Shown: piece after piece, positions 33,812 to 40,553 of the stretch
How the letters are laid out: the number at the start of each line of letters is the position of its first letter
Position numbering within the stretch: position 1 is the stretch's first letter
Source of the DNA: Planctomycetota bacterium
Lineage (GTDB): Bacteria; Planctomycetota; Planctomycetia; Pirellulales; Lacipirellulaceae
Direction: 5' to 3'
Assembly (NCBI GenBank): GCA_029259945.1
Contig: JAJDEF010000034.1
Span: forward strand, 1 to 42,099
Length of the DNA stretch: 42,099 bases
Position numbers and translations under genes: made by a program
The notes under the pieces: model-generated
Told to the model about the DNA's origin: nothing
Database searches by the model: none
What the model saw: the letters and a program-made list of their open reading frames with translations, nothing else

Positions 33812-35017
33812 ATGAACCACCCGCCCATTTACCTCGACAATCACGCCACCACTCGCGTCGACCCTCGCGTTGTCGACGCCATGCTGCCCTATTTTACCGA
33901 TACGTTCGGCAACCCGGGCAGCACAAGCCACGGCTACGGCGAAGCCGCCCACGACGCGGTCGAACAAGGGCGTGCCTCGATTGCTTCTGCCATCAGAGCC
34001 GATCCTCGCGAAATCATCTTTACCAGCGGCGCCACCGAAAGCAACAATCTTGCCCTGCGAGGAGTCGCCCAGCGGCGGCGCCGACGTGGCAATCATCTCA
34101 TTAGTGTCGAAACCGAGCACAGCTCGGTCTTAGAGCCACTCAAGCATCTCTCGCAACACGATTACGAAATCACGCTTTTACAAGTGGAACCCTTCTCAAG
34201 TCCCCACGCAGGTTGGCTTGACCCACAAAAAGTCGACGACGCCATTCGCGACGATACCGTCCTGGTGAGTGTGATGCTCGCAAACAACGAAATCGGTGTC
34301 ATCCAATCGCTTGCTGAGATCGCCAGCATCTGCCACCGCCACGGTGTCCTGCTGCATTGCGACGCAGCCCAAGCCATCGGAAAAATTTCCGTCAACATCG
34401 ACCAATTGCAGGTCGACCTGCTCAGTTTCACCGCTCACAAAATCTATGGCCCCAAAGGTATCGGAGCCCTCTACGTTCGTCGGCGCGATCCGATGGTTCG
34501 ACTTGAACCCCAAATCCTCGGCGGCGGCCAACAGCACGGACTTCGCAGCGGCACACTCAACACCCCAGGAATCGTCGGCTTCGCGAAAGCCCTAGAGCTT
34601 TGCCTCACGGAACTACCCACCGAAGCACAGCGCCAAACCGCCTTGCGATCTCGCCTCTGGAATGGGCTCTGCGATCGCCTGGGCAAGCTCCAACTCTGCG
34701 GGCCTGCGTTTGACGAACACGACACCCTGGGCCAACCACTGCGGCTGTCCGGCAATCTCAATTTCGCGCTGGGCGACGTCGATGGCGAAGCGATACTGCT
34801 AGCGATCAAGAACATTGCGATTAGCTCAGGAGCCACCTGCGCGTCTACCGACCCCGGCCCCAGCCATGTTCTGCTGGCATTGGGAATGACCAACGACCTA
34901 GCCCGCAGCAGCCTACGAATCGGCCTGGGCCGTTTCAATACCGAAACTGAGGTCGATCTGGCTATCGAGGCGATCACCCAGAGCGTAGAAAATCTGCGAA
35001 AAATGGGCTCCAGCTAG
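33812..35017 (+). CDS. iscS: cysteine desulfurase (IscS/NifS type)
   Basis: A 401-residue PLP enzyme that takes sulfur from cysteine and passes it on as persulfide for Fe-S cluster assembly. It opens with IYLDNHATTRVDPRVVDAML and has the PLP region TSGATESNNLALRG, the Asp and Gln of HCDAAQAIGK, the PLP Lys (about residue 210) in FTAHKIYGPKGIGALYVRRR, and the active Cys (about 343) in ISSGATCASTDPGPSHVLLALG. The Cys loop is of the IscS/NifS kind. I start at the ATG at 33812; a GTG three codons earlier is possible. The IscA-like carrier follows 107 bases on, but has its own promoter-like signal. No iscU, hscA or fdx genes are here. Confidence 0.93.
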   Translation: MNHPPIYLDNHATTRVDPRVVDAMLPYFTDTFGNPGSTSHGYGEAAHDAVEQGRASIASAIRADPREIIFTSGATESNNLALRGVAQRRRRRGNHLISVETEHSSVLEPLKHLSQHDYEITLLQVEPFSSPHAGWLDPQKVDDAIRDDTVLVSVMLANNEIGVIQSLAEIASICHRHGVLLHCDAAQAIGKISVNIDQLQVDLLSFTAHKIYGPKGIGALYVRRRDPMVRLEPQILGGGQQHGLRSGTLNTPGIVGFAKALELCLTELPTEAQRQTALRSRLWNGLCDRLGKLQLCGPAFDEHDTLGQPLRLSGNLNFALGDVDGEAILLAIKNIAISSGATCASTDPGPSHVLLALGMTNDLARSSLRIGLGRFNTETEVDLAIEAITQSVENLRKMGSS

Positions 35018-35043
35018 AGTTCGACTTTCCCCCGCCAACATTT

Positions 35044-35052
35044 TGCTATAAT
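35044..35052 (+). promoter_or_regulatory. extended -10 promoter upstream of the iscA-like gene
   Basis: TGCTATAAT at 35044-35052 is a full consensus extended -10 element, 73 bases before the iscA-like start. The -35 region is weak (TCGACT at a 20-base spacing), as is usual for extended -10 promoters. Confidence 0.55.
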
Positions 35053-35124
35053 GTAGGTGCAACGTGTTGACCGTCTCTTCTGGACGGCAAGCCGACTTAC
35101 CCCGTCGAATCAAGGATTCACCCG

Positions 35125-35457
35125 ATGAGCGTTATCATTACCGAAAAAGCAGCCGGCGAAGTCAAACGAATTATCGAAGATCAGAAGCTCGAAGAAGGCA
35201 CCGTCCTGCGGGTGGGGGTCTCTGGCGGCGGCTGCAGCGGCTTTAGCTATGCTCTCGGTTTCGACAAAAGCTACGACGAAAAAGTCGACGCCAAGTATGA
35301 GTACCACGGTGTTTCTGTGGTCGTCGACAAGAAGAGTGCTCTCTATCTCGATGGTACAACGGTCGACTTTTACGACGGCATCGAGAAACGTGGATTCACC
35401 TTCGACAATCCCAACGCGGTGAAAAGCTGCGGCTGCGGTAGCTCGTTCCAAGCCTAA
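35125..35457 (+). CDS. A-type Fe-S cluster carrier (IscA/ErpA family)
   Basis: A 110-residue A-type carrier that holds and hands over Fe-S clusters. The three cluster-binding cysteines are present: Cys37 in [10 protein letters not shown] and Cys102 and Cys104 in SCGCGSSF. The length matches IscA and ErpA (107-114). AAGGA lies eight bases before the ATG. It follows the cysteine desulfurase in the same direction and probably works with it, though a consensus extended -10 element between them suggests independent expression. IscA, ErpA and SufA cannot be told apart from sequence alone, so no symbol is given. Confidence 0.93.
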   Translation: MSVIITEKAAGEVKRIIEDQKLEEGTVLRVGVSGGGCSGFSYALGFDKSYDEKVDAKYEYHGVSVVVDKKSALYLDGTTVDFYDGIEKRGFTFDNPNAVKSCGCGSSFQA

Positions 35458-35621
35458 CACGACCGCGACTACCCCTACGACCGTTACCCAGTGGTATCTC
35501 TGCGCGCACGTTTGGCATCGCTCCTTCACTCTCGTCCTCCTTGCAAGCTAAGCTTGCGATAGGATTGCAAGACAAGCTTGCGATGGGGACGATCTCTTCT
35601 CTTTTTTCTGTAGTGAATGCC

Positions 35622-35798
35622 ATGAAGGAATTTCTACATCGTCTACTGCTAGACGAAGATGGACCGACAGCCGTCGAATATGCCGTCATGCTGGCGATGA
35701 TCATCACGGTCTGTGTCGGATCAGTGCGTATCTTCGGCGCAGCAACGGCAGACAGTCTTGACAATTCCGCGACCGAAATCGCCAACGCATTTAAGTAA
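35622..35798 (+). CDS. flp: Flp/Fap-type IVb pilin, copy 1
   Basis: A 58-residue Flp pilin. The prepilin leader MKEFLHRLLLDEDG ends at the processing site G-PTAVEYAVMLAMI, with the conserved Glu and Tyr at positions +5 and +6 of the mature chain. A hydrophobic helix and a short polar tail follow. Flp pilins form thin adhesive fibres built by a Tad secretion system; no tad gene is in the window. The frame is open from 35541 but the upstream part lacks pilin character, so I use the ATG at 35622; a GTG nine bases earlier is possible. No ribosome binding site is clear. About 60 percent of residues in the leader and helix match copy 2 at 40133. Confidence 0.88.
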   Translation: MKEFLHRLLLDEDGPTAVEYAVMLAMIITVCVGSVRIFGAATADSLDNSATEIANAFK

Positions 35799-35994
35799 AA
35801 AAGTGTCGCTCTTTCTCTGCTATTCGGTCACTCGGAAAGACAATCTCCTAAAGCCCACCTCGCCTCTCAACTCGCCTGCTCCTACAGAGCGTTCTCAGTA
35901 GGAGAGTACCTAAAGTAAATACGTTTTTTCACTGCGAGCCTAAAGTACACCTTGCAACTGGACGATTGTAACTGTGTAACCTATTGCGAAGTGC

Positions 35995-36054
35995 GGCTCT
36001 CCTCGAGCCTAGGAGGCTACCTGCCCCAGTCCCCTTGCCGAGGAGAGCCTTTTT
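35995..36054 (+). terminator. terminator-like hairpin with nested alternative pairing
   Basis: GGCTCTCCTCG (35995-36005) pairs perfectly with CGAGGAGAGCC (36039-36049), followed by five T bases. The 33-base loop has its own AGCCTAGGAGGCT hairpin, and CTCCT in the left arm could instead pair with AGGAG in the loop. Only the plus-strand orientation has the T-run, so it would end the first pilin transcript. Confidence 0.65.
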
Positions 36055-36109
36055 CATTCCGGATATTGGATATTCAAGTCTTGTTCCCAAGGGAGTCGGC
36101 ACAAAAAAT

Positions 36110-36133
36110 ATAGCCCGGCCATCCTGGCCGAGA
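36110..36133. repeat. dispersed repeat D, copy 2
   Basis: TATAGCCCGGCCATCCTGGC followed by CGAG. Hairpin core CGGCCATCCTGGCCG. Confidence 0.85.
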
Positions 36134-36162
36134 ATATCGGAACACACCCCCGGCACAAGCTC

Positions 36163-37227
36163 TCAGAAAATCAGCATCGCATCGCCATAGCTATAAAAGC
36201 GATACTCTTCGTTCACCGCTTCTTCATAAGCCCCACGGATTAGCTTCGAGCCACCAAAGGCTTGAACTAACAACAAAAGAGTCGTCCGTGGGAAGTGAAA
36301 ATTCGTCAGCAACACATCCACCGCCCGAAATTCGTAAGGCGGACGAATAAATAACTCGGTATCTCCTTGCCAAGCTTTCAGCAATGTCTCGGCTGGCATG
36401 TCCGCCGGCTGCTCTCTTGCTACCGACTCTAAAAGCCGTGTGACGGTCGTCCCTACAGCAACGACCCTGCCCTCCGCGGCTCGAGTCGCGTTCAACTCCT
36501 GGGCGGCTAAGTCAGGCAGTTCGCCCCACTCGCGATGCATCGGATGATCCGCAGGATCTTCGACCGCGATAGGCCGAAAGGTCCCTATCCCCACATGCAA
36601 CGTCAACGCCGAAAGCTCGACTCCCGACTGCGTGATCGCCTTCAATAAATCCTCGGTAAAATGCAACCCAGCAGTCGGAGCGGCAACCGCTCCAGGGCGT
36701 TTGGCAAACACCGTCTGATAATCGCACACATCGCTATCGACCATATTCCCCCCGCGAATATAGGGAGGCAACGGCACACGACCAATCTGCTGCAACAATT
36801 CAAACGTCGGCACTGTCGATTCTGGTCGAGCTGCCCAGCGACCATCCTCCAAACGCTCTAGCAACCACAATTTCGTGACCGCCCTGCCATCGCGATCTTC
36901 GAGCGTAATCGACTCCATCGGCTGCAAATGCCCACGGGTTTTGCAGACCACCTGCCAATCACCTTCGCCTACCTTACCCAAAAACAACCCCTGCCAACGC
37001 CCCCCGGTCGAAGTTCGTACCCCTCGCAACTGGGCGGGTATCACTTTCGTGTCATTCAACGCCAACCGATCACCCGGTTGCAAAAGCCGAGGCAGATCTC
37101 GCATATGGGCATGATTGATCGTTCCCTTGCTGCGGTCGATCACCATGAGCCGAGCATCGGCCCGATTCTGCAAAGGCTCTTGAGCAACCAGCTCAGCGGG
37201 CAAGTCATATTCGATCCACGGCTCCAT
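36163..37227 (-). CDS. queA: S-adenosylmethionine:tRNA ribosyltransferase-isomerase
   Basis: A 354-residue enzyme that transfers and isomerises the ribosyl group of SAM onto preQ1-modified tRNA to give epoxyqueuosine, in the cytoplasm. The start YDLPAELVAQEPLQNRADAR, the ALNDTKVIPAQLRG segment, GRVPLPPYIRG, the AGLHFTEDLL motif (PTAGLHFT), LHVGIGTFRPI, MHREWGELPD and the C-terminal NFHFPRTTLLLLVQAFGG are all hallmarks. Length is as in E. coli (356). It is divergent from rsmH across 140 bases. Downstream of its stop lies a plus-strand terminator hairpin and repeat D. Confidence 0.96.
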   Translation of the reverse strand: MEPWIEYDLPAELVAQEPLQNRADARLMVIDRSKGTINHAHMRDLPRLLQPGDRLALNDTKVIPAQLRGVRTSTGGRWQGLFLGKVGEGDWQVVCKTRGHLQPMESITLEDRDGRAVTKLWLLERLEDGRWAARPESTVPTFELLQQIGRVPLPPYIRGGNMVDSDVCDYQTVFAKRPGAVAAPTAGLHFTEDLLKAITQSGVELSALTLHVGIGTFRPIAVEDPADHPMHREWGELPDLAAQELNATRAAEGRVVAVGTTVTRLLESVAREQPADMPAETLLKAWQGDTELFIRPPYEFRAVDVLLTNFHFPRTTLLLLVQAFGGSKLIRGAYEEAVNEEYRFYSYGDAMLIF

Positions 37228-37319
37228 GTGACAACCGTACCAAAGTCAACAGGTTTGTGTAATTGGTCTCGTGAGACGAATCGCGTCACCACCTCTCGCC
37301 CAGACGGTTACTCACTTGT

Positions 37320-37325
37320 TAGAAT
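37320..37325 (+). promoter_or_regulatory. -10-like element upstream of rsmH
   Basis: TAGAAT at 37320-37325 is 43 bases before the TTG start. No good -35 box is seen, so it is weak. Confidence 0.25.
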
Positions 37326-37367
37326 GTTTGAAACTCACCGATCCACCATCGACACCGAGATATCCCC

Positions 37368-38249
37368 TTGCCTCACTCCACTTGCCATGTTCCCGTCTTG
37401 CTTGATGAAGTAATCCAGTGGATGGAGCCTGCCGCAGGCAAGTTGCTTGTCGATGGCACCCTGGGTGGTGGCGGCCACTCGGCTGCGCTCGCTTCGCGAG
37501 TTGTGCCTGACGGAAAAATCATCGCCGTCGATCTCGATCCCGAAGCCATCGAAGTTGCACTTCCAACCATCGGCACGTTGCCTGTCGAAGTCCTAGTCGG
37601 CAATTACACCGATATCCCACAAATTCTCGAACAACTCGAAATCGAAGCGGTCGATGGTATCCTCCTCGACATTGGCCTCTCGAGCGATCAACTGGCCGAC
37701 AAAGATCGCGGCTTTAGTTTCCAAAGTACCGGCTCGTTAGACCTGCGCTTCGACCGTTCGCGAGGCAAACCGGCTTGGAATCTTCTCGAGCGACTCAGCG
37801 AAAAGCATCTAGCCGACATGATTTACGAATACGGCGAAGAACGACTCAGTCGTCGCATCGCGCGCAAGATTGTTGCCAACCGACGCAACGATCCCATTCG
37901 AACCGCCGACCAACTAGCCAGCCTTGTCCGTAGTTGTGTCCCCCGCAGCCGTGGCCACCGTATCGATCCCGCGACGCGCACCTTTCAGGCACTGCGCATC
38001 GCCGTCAACGACGAACTAAAATCGCTGCAAGAAGCGCTCAAGCATCTTCCTAACTGCCTCAAACCGGGGGGCCGCCTCGTAATCATCAGTTTCCATTCGC
38101 TAGAAGACCGACTGGTAAAACACGGCTTCCGAAACGACGACCGTCTTGAGGTGCTAACCAAACGGCCTGTCCGTGCCAGCGAAGAAGAAACTGCCAAAAA
38201 TCCACGGGCCTCGAGTGCGAAATTACGTGTGGCTAAGCGGATTGGTTGA
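37368..38249 (+). CDS. rsmH: 16S rRNA m4C1402 methyltransferase
   Basis: A 293-residue SAM methyltransferase that modifies C1402 of 16S rRNA. It begins with HVPVLLDEVIQWME, then the SAM loop DGTLGGGGHSAALAS, IIAVDLDPEAI, ILLDIGLSSDQLADKDRGFS, DLRFDRSRG, RTADQLASLVRS, FQALRIAVNDEL and the end PGGRLVIISFHSLEDRLVK. The only usable start in frame is a TTG at 37368, since a stop lies 39 bases upstream and no ATG or GTG precedes the HVPVLL motif; no ribosome binding site is visible. In most bacteria rsmH heads the division and cell-wall cluster, but no mraZ, ftsL, ftsI or mur gene follows here. This fits the dispersed cluster and FtsZ-free division of planctomycetes. Confidence 0.95.
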   Translation: MPHSTCHVPVLLDEVIQWMEPAAGKLLVDGTLGGGGHSAALASRVVPDGKIIAVDLDPEAIEVALPTIGTLPVEVLVGNYTDIPQILEQLEIEAVDGILLDIGLSSDQLADKDRGFSFQSTGSLDLRFDRSRGKPAWNLLERLSEKHLADMIYEYGEERLSRRIARKIVANRRNDPIRTADQLASLVRSCVPRSRGHRIDPATRTFQALRIAVNDELKSLQEALKHLPNCLKPGGRLVIISFHSLEDRLVKHGFRNDDRLEVLTKRPVRASEEETAKNPRASSAKLRVAKRIG

Positions 38250-38429
38250 AGGCTGTAGGGATTTGTACGGTTTTTCACCCTGACAAATATTCGACAGAAA
38301 TGTAGGGGCCGACTAGAATAGGGGACTCAGGTGCATTTTCTATGGCATGATTTCTCAAGAACGTTTCCCATCAGTTAAAGAAGCCATTCGGCACGATGGG
38401 GACACCCCGGAACAGCAAGAGATTTGAAA

Positions 38430-39497
38430 ATGTGGATAACTAAGTTACTACGAACCCCTCTCGGGGTTCTGCCTGCCGTTGTAGCCATTCTGGCCATCAT
38501 GTGCTCCCTTGTTAATGCAACGATAGTGCGCTATGACACGACGCTCGGCACGATTGATGCCAGGCTCTACGATACGGCCACCCCGCTATCGACTGCCAAT
38601 TTTCTTGGCTATTCAAGTAGTGGGCGTTATGACGGAACATTCATTCACCGGAGTATCCCCGGATTTATTACCCAAGGTGGTGGCTTCAGTATGGATGCAG
38701 CGGGGATTTTCAGTGCGACAAGTGTCGTTACCGATCCTCCTGTGCTCAATGAACCGGGAATCTCGAATCTTCGCGGTACGATTGCCATGGCCAAGCTTGG
38801 CGGCGATCCGAACAGCGCGACCAGTCAATGGTTTTTCAATCTGGCCGACAATAGCGCCAATCTCGACGCCCAGAATGGCGGGTTTACCGTTTTTGGCCGT
38901 GTGGTGGGCAGCGGCATGGGTGTCGTAGACAGCATCGCTGCATTAGATCGGGTCAGTGCTGGCGGCGCGTTTACCGACTTACCTGTACTAGACTTTGATG
39001 CTGTCATTGCTCAAGGCAATGCCTTCAACTCCGACGTAGTTCTCATCAATAGCGTGACTGAACTCAGTCTGCCCGACGGGGATTACGACTTCGATGGCGA
39101 TGTCGACGGGGACGATTTCCTCGTTTGGCAAAACACATTAGGCTCCACCACTGAAGCCGAAGCAGACGGCAATGGCAACGGCATCGTCGATGCGGCCGAC
39201 CTAGCCATTTGGCAAGCGGGAATGTCTTCGTTTTCCGATGGCGACTACGACTTCGACTCCGATGTTGACGGAGACGATTTTCTCGTTTGGCAGAAGACAT
39301 TCGGGTCAACCATCAATCTAGGAGCCGATGGCAACAACAACGGCATCGTCGATGCGGCTGATCTGGCCATTTGGGAAGCCGAGTTTGGCACCACCCCTGC
39401 TATCGCCGCCGCTACAGGAATTCCCGAACCTGCCACTCTAGGGCTGGTCGTGCTTGGAACCACTCTTTTACTGGGCATTCGACGACGCACTGCATGA
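38430..39497 (+). CDS. secreted cyclophilin with dockerin-like repeats and PEP-CTERM anchor
   Basis: A 355-residue exported protein. A signal peptide (LGVLPAVVAILAIMCSLVNA) is followed by a cyclophilin-type peptidyl-prolyl isomerase domain, about residues 31-195: FHRSIPGFITQGGGFS-like FIHRSIPGFITQGGG, RGTIAMAKLGGDPNSATSQW then FFNLADN, and GFTVFGRVVGSGMGVVD. Two dockerin-like modules follow (about 215-265 and 270-320), each with Asp-rich DYDFDxDVDGDDFLVW and DGNxNGIVDAADLAIW halves that would bind calcium. The end IPEPATLGLVVLG plus a hydrophobic stretch and RRRTA is a PEP-CTERM sorting tag. I use the ATG at 38430, two codons inside a TTG-started frame. It may fold surface or envelope proteins. 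Confidence 0.9.
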   Translation: MWITKLLRTPLGVLPAVVAILAIMCSLVNATIVRYDTTLGTIDARLYDTATPLSTANFLGYSSSGRYDGTFIHRSIPGFITQGGGFSMDAAGIFSATSVVTDPPVLNEPGISNLRGTIAMAKLGGDPNSATSQWFFNLADNSANLDAQNGGFTVFGRVVGSGMGVVDSIAALDRVSAGGAFTDLPVLDFDAVIAQGNAFNSDVVLINSVTELSLPDGDYDFDGDVDGDDFLVWQNTLGSTTEAEADGNGNGIVDAADLAIWQAGMSSFSDGDYDFDSDVDGDDFLVWQKTFGSTINLGADGNNNGIVDAADLAIWEAEFGTTPAIAAATGIPEPATLGLVVLGTTLLLGIRRRTA

Positions 39498-40132
39498 GGT
39501 CTACAGGCAACATGCGTTGTTGAATAACCTCTTAGTGACCATTCCTGTATCGAATCCTTAACGCCGTTGTTGATCGCAAACAACAAAAAAGTTTTCTCGC
39601 TGAACAAGATGGAATTTCTTTCGTTGTTCTCCTCGAAACGTTTGACATCTGAGGTTCTTGACATAGGTTTCATGTGGAGTCGGAACGGCAGGTTGCCAGA
39701 CTGCTCCAACGGTGAGCGCTGCAGGCGCCCGCCAGCTAAGCTTCTCTTCTCCTTTGACCAGTTCTGGTTTCTCACGGACGTCTTAGGTGAGAGTGGCGAA
39801 GCAACTATGAGCCTGCTGCGTCATCATCCTCGATAAAGGCAAACCGACCGTCAGGTCGGGGCGCAAAGCTTGGGGACGGCGACTTAACCCTCGACGTTTG
39901 CCCGGCTGCCGAAAGGATGCACGATTCGCGACGCAGCGAACCGCGGCCTTCCGAGGTGATACGCACTTTTCGTGTTAGTTTTTTAGGCTTGAGTATCGCA
40001 ACTTGCAGGTTCAGCCAGACGCTTTGTTTGACTGTGATGCTGAAGTCAAAACCGGGAGCTACCCTTTTTTCGCTCCTGACAACCTTGTAGGGTGTCGGCC
40101 ATTGCGGCAGACACTGAGAACCGGAGGACGCT
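39498..40132. other. 635-base gene-free region ending in the second pilin's leader
   Basis: No protein-coding gene is supported; the open frames on the minus strand are shadows of the pilin and its leader. Two TTGACA boxes occur at about 39643 and 39658 without a good -10. The riboswitch at 39830-39920 and a hairpin (GTGTC...GACAC, about 40092-40114) just before the pilin ribosome binding site are the structured parts. Confidence 0.6.
39830..39920 (+). ncRNA. cyclic-di-GMP-I (GEMM) riboswitch
   Basis: The conserved skeleton of the GEMM-I aptamer is present in order. AAAGGCAAACC lies at 39835-39845. A 6-base hairpin CCGACC-GUCA-GGUCGG follows, with a four-base G..A loop at the tetraloop position. 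Next is GCGCAAAGC at 39861-39869 (family consensus ACGCAAAGC), then a variable stem, and finally GCCCGGCTGCCGAAAGG, whose TGCC (39907-39910) pairs with the initial GGCA (39838-39841) to close the fold. Class I riboswitches bind c-di-GMP (established). It lies about 215 bases upstream of the Flp pilin at 40133, in the same direction, with nothing between. The expression platform is not obvious; a T6 run near 39979 follows only a weak hairpin. Confidence 0.78.
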
Positions 40133-40306
40133 ATGAAGAGTCTCACTAAGAAGGTACAACGTTTCCTCGTCTCTGAAGATGGACCCACCGCGGTTGAGTA
40201 TGCCGTCATGTTGGCGTTGATCGTGATTGTCTGCTTGACGGCTGTCCGTGCGATCGGCACGAACGCTGCGGCCAAATTCACGGAAGCAGCGAACGCTCTG
40301 ACTTAA
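40133..40306 (+). CDS. flp: Flp/Fap-type IVb pilin, copy 2
   Basis: A 57-residue Flp pilin, short enough to be missed by length-filtered ORF calls. Leader MKSLTKKVQRFLVSEDG is cut before PTAVEYAVMLALIVIV; Glu and Tyr at +5 and +6 are kept. The hydrophobic helix is followed by an Ala-rich amphipathic tail (NAAAKFTEAANALT). GGAGG sits five bases before the ATG. The gene has a riboswitch-bearing leader and a perfect terminator (40403-40436), so it is a self-contained transcription unit. Assembly proteins (Tad) are not in the window. The minus-strand frame over this locus is a shadow. Confidence 0.92.
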   Translation: MKSLTKKVQRFLVSEDGPTAVEYAVMLALIVIVCLTAVRAIGTNAAAKFTEAANALT

Positions 40307-40402
40307 ACACCGCTGGTGTGCGTGACACCCTATTTGGTTCTAGGGTTGCCGAATCAGCAGACCGTTGGTTCCGCCCTAAAGCAAAAATAGATGCGACTTC
40401 AA

Positions 40403-40436
40403 TCCTCTCGGGGCAAATGCCCCGAGAGGATTTTTT
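40403..40436 (+). terminator. intrinsic terminator of the second pilin gene
   Basis: TCCTCTCGGGGCA (40403-40415) pairs perfectly with TGCCCCGAGAGGA (40418-40430), loop AA, followed by TTTTTT. It ends about 100 bases after the pilin stop. Confidence 0.95.
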
Positions 40437-40454
40437 CGTTTGCCATAAGGCCCA

Positions 40455-40481
40455 CTATAGCCGGGCCATCCTGGCCCGAAT
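40455..40481. repeat. dispersed repeat D, copy 3
   Basis: CTATAGCCGGGCCATCCTGG followed by CCCGAAT. The stem here is CGGGCCA/TGGCCCG, so both arms changed together relative to copies 1 and 2 while the TCC loop stayed the same. Confidence 0.85.
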
Positions 40482-40553
40482 GAATCCAGAACTACCGAAT
40501 TTCACAAGGTATGCTTTCATACGAACAAATTTTGACCAAAATAATTTTCATCC

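Larger units (their letters stand above)
35799..36162. other. 364-base gene-free stretch downstream of the first pilin
   Basis: No gene is supported. It holds a CTCCTAC/GTAGGAG hairpin at about 35878-35904, the terminator-like structure at 35995-36054, and repeat D copy 2. Confidence 0.55.

Noticed and set aside
35541..35560. Perfect palindrome GCAAGCTAAGCTTGC considered as terminator of the iscA-like gene
   Set aside because: No T-run follows, and a near-direct repeat of AAGCTTGCGAT beside it suggests a small repeat instead.
36928..37413. 161-residue plus-strand open frame overlapping queA and rsmH, considered as an upstream extension of rsmH
   Set aside because: It is in a different frame from rsmH and overlaps queA in antisense.
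39805..40281. 158-residue minus-strand open frame
   Set aside because: It is antisense to the Flp pilin and the riboswitch, both of which are strongly supported on the plus strand.
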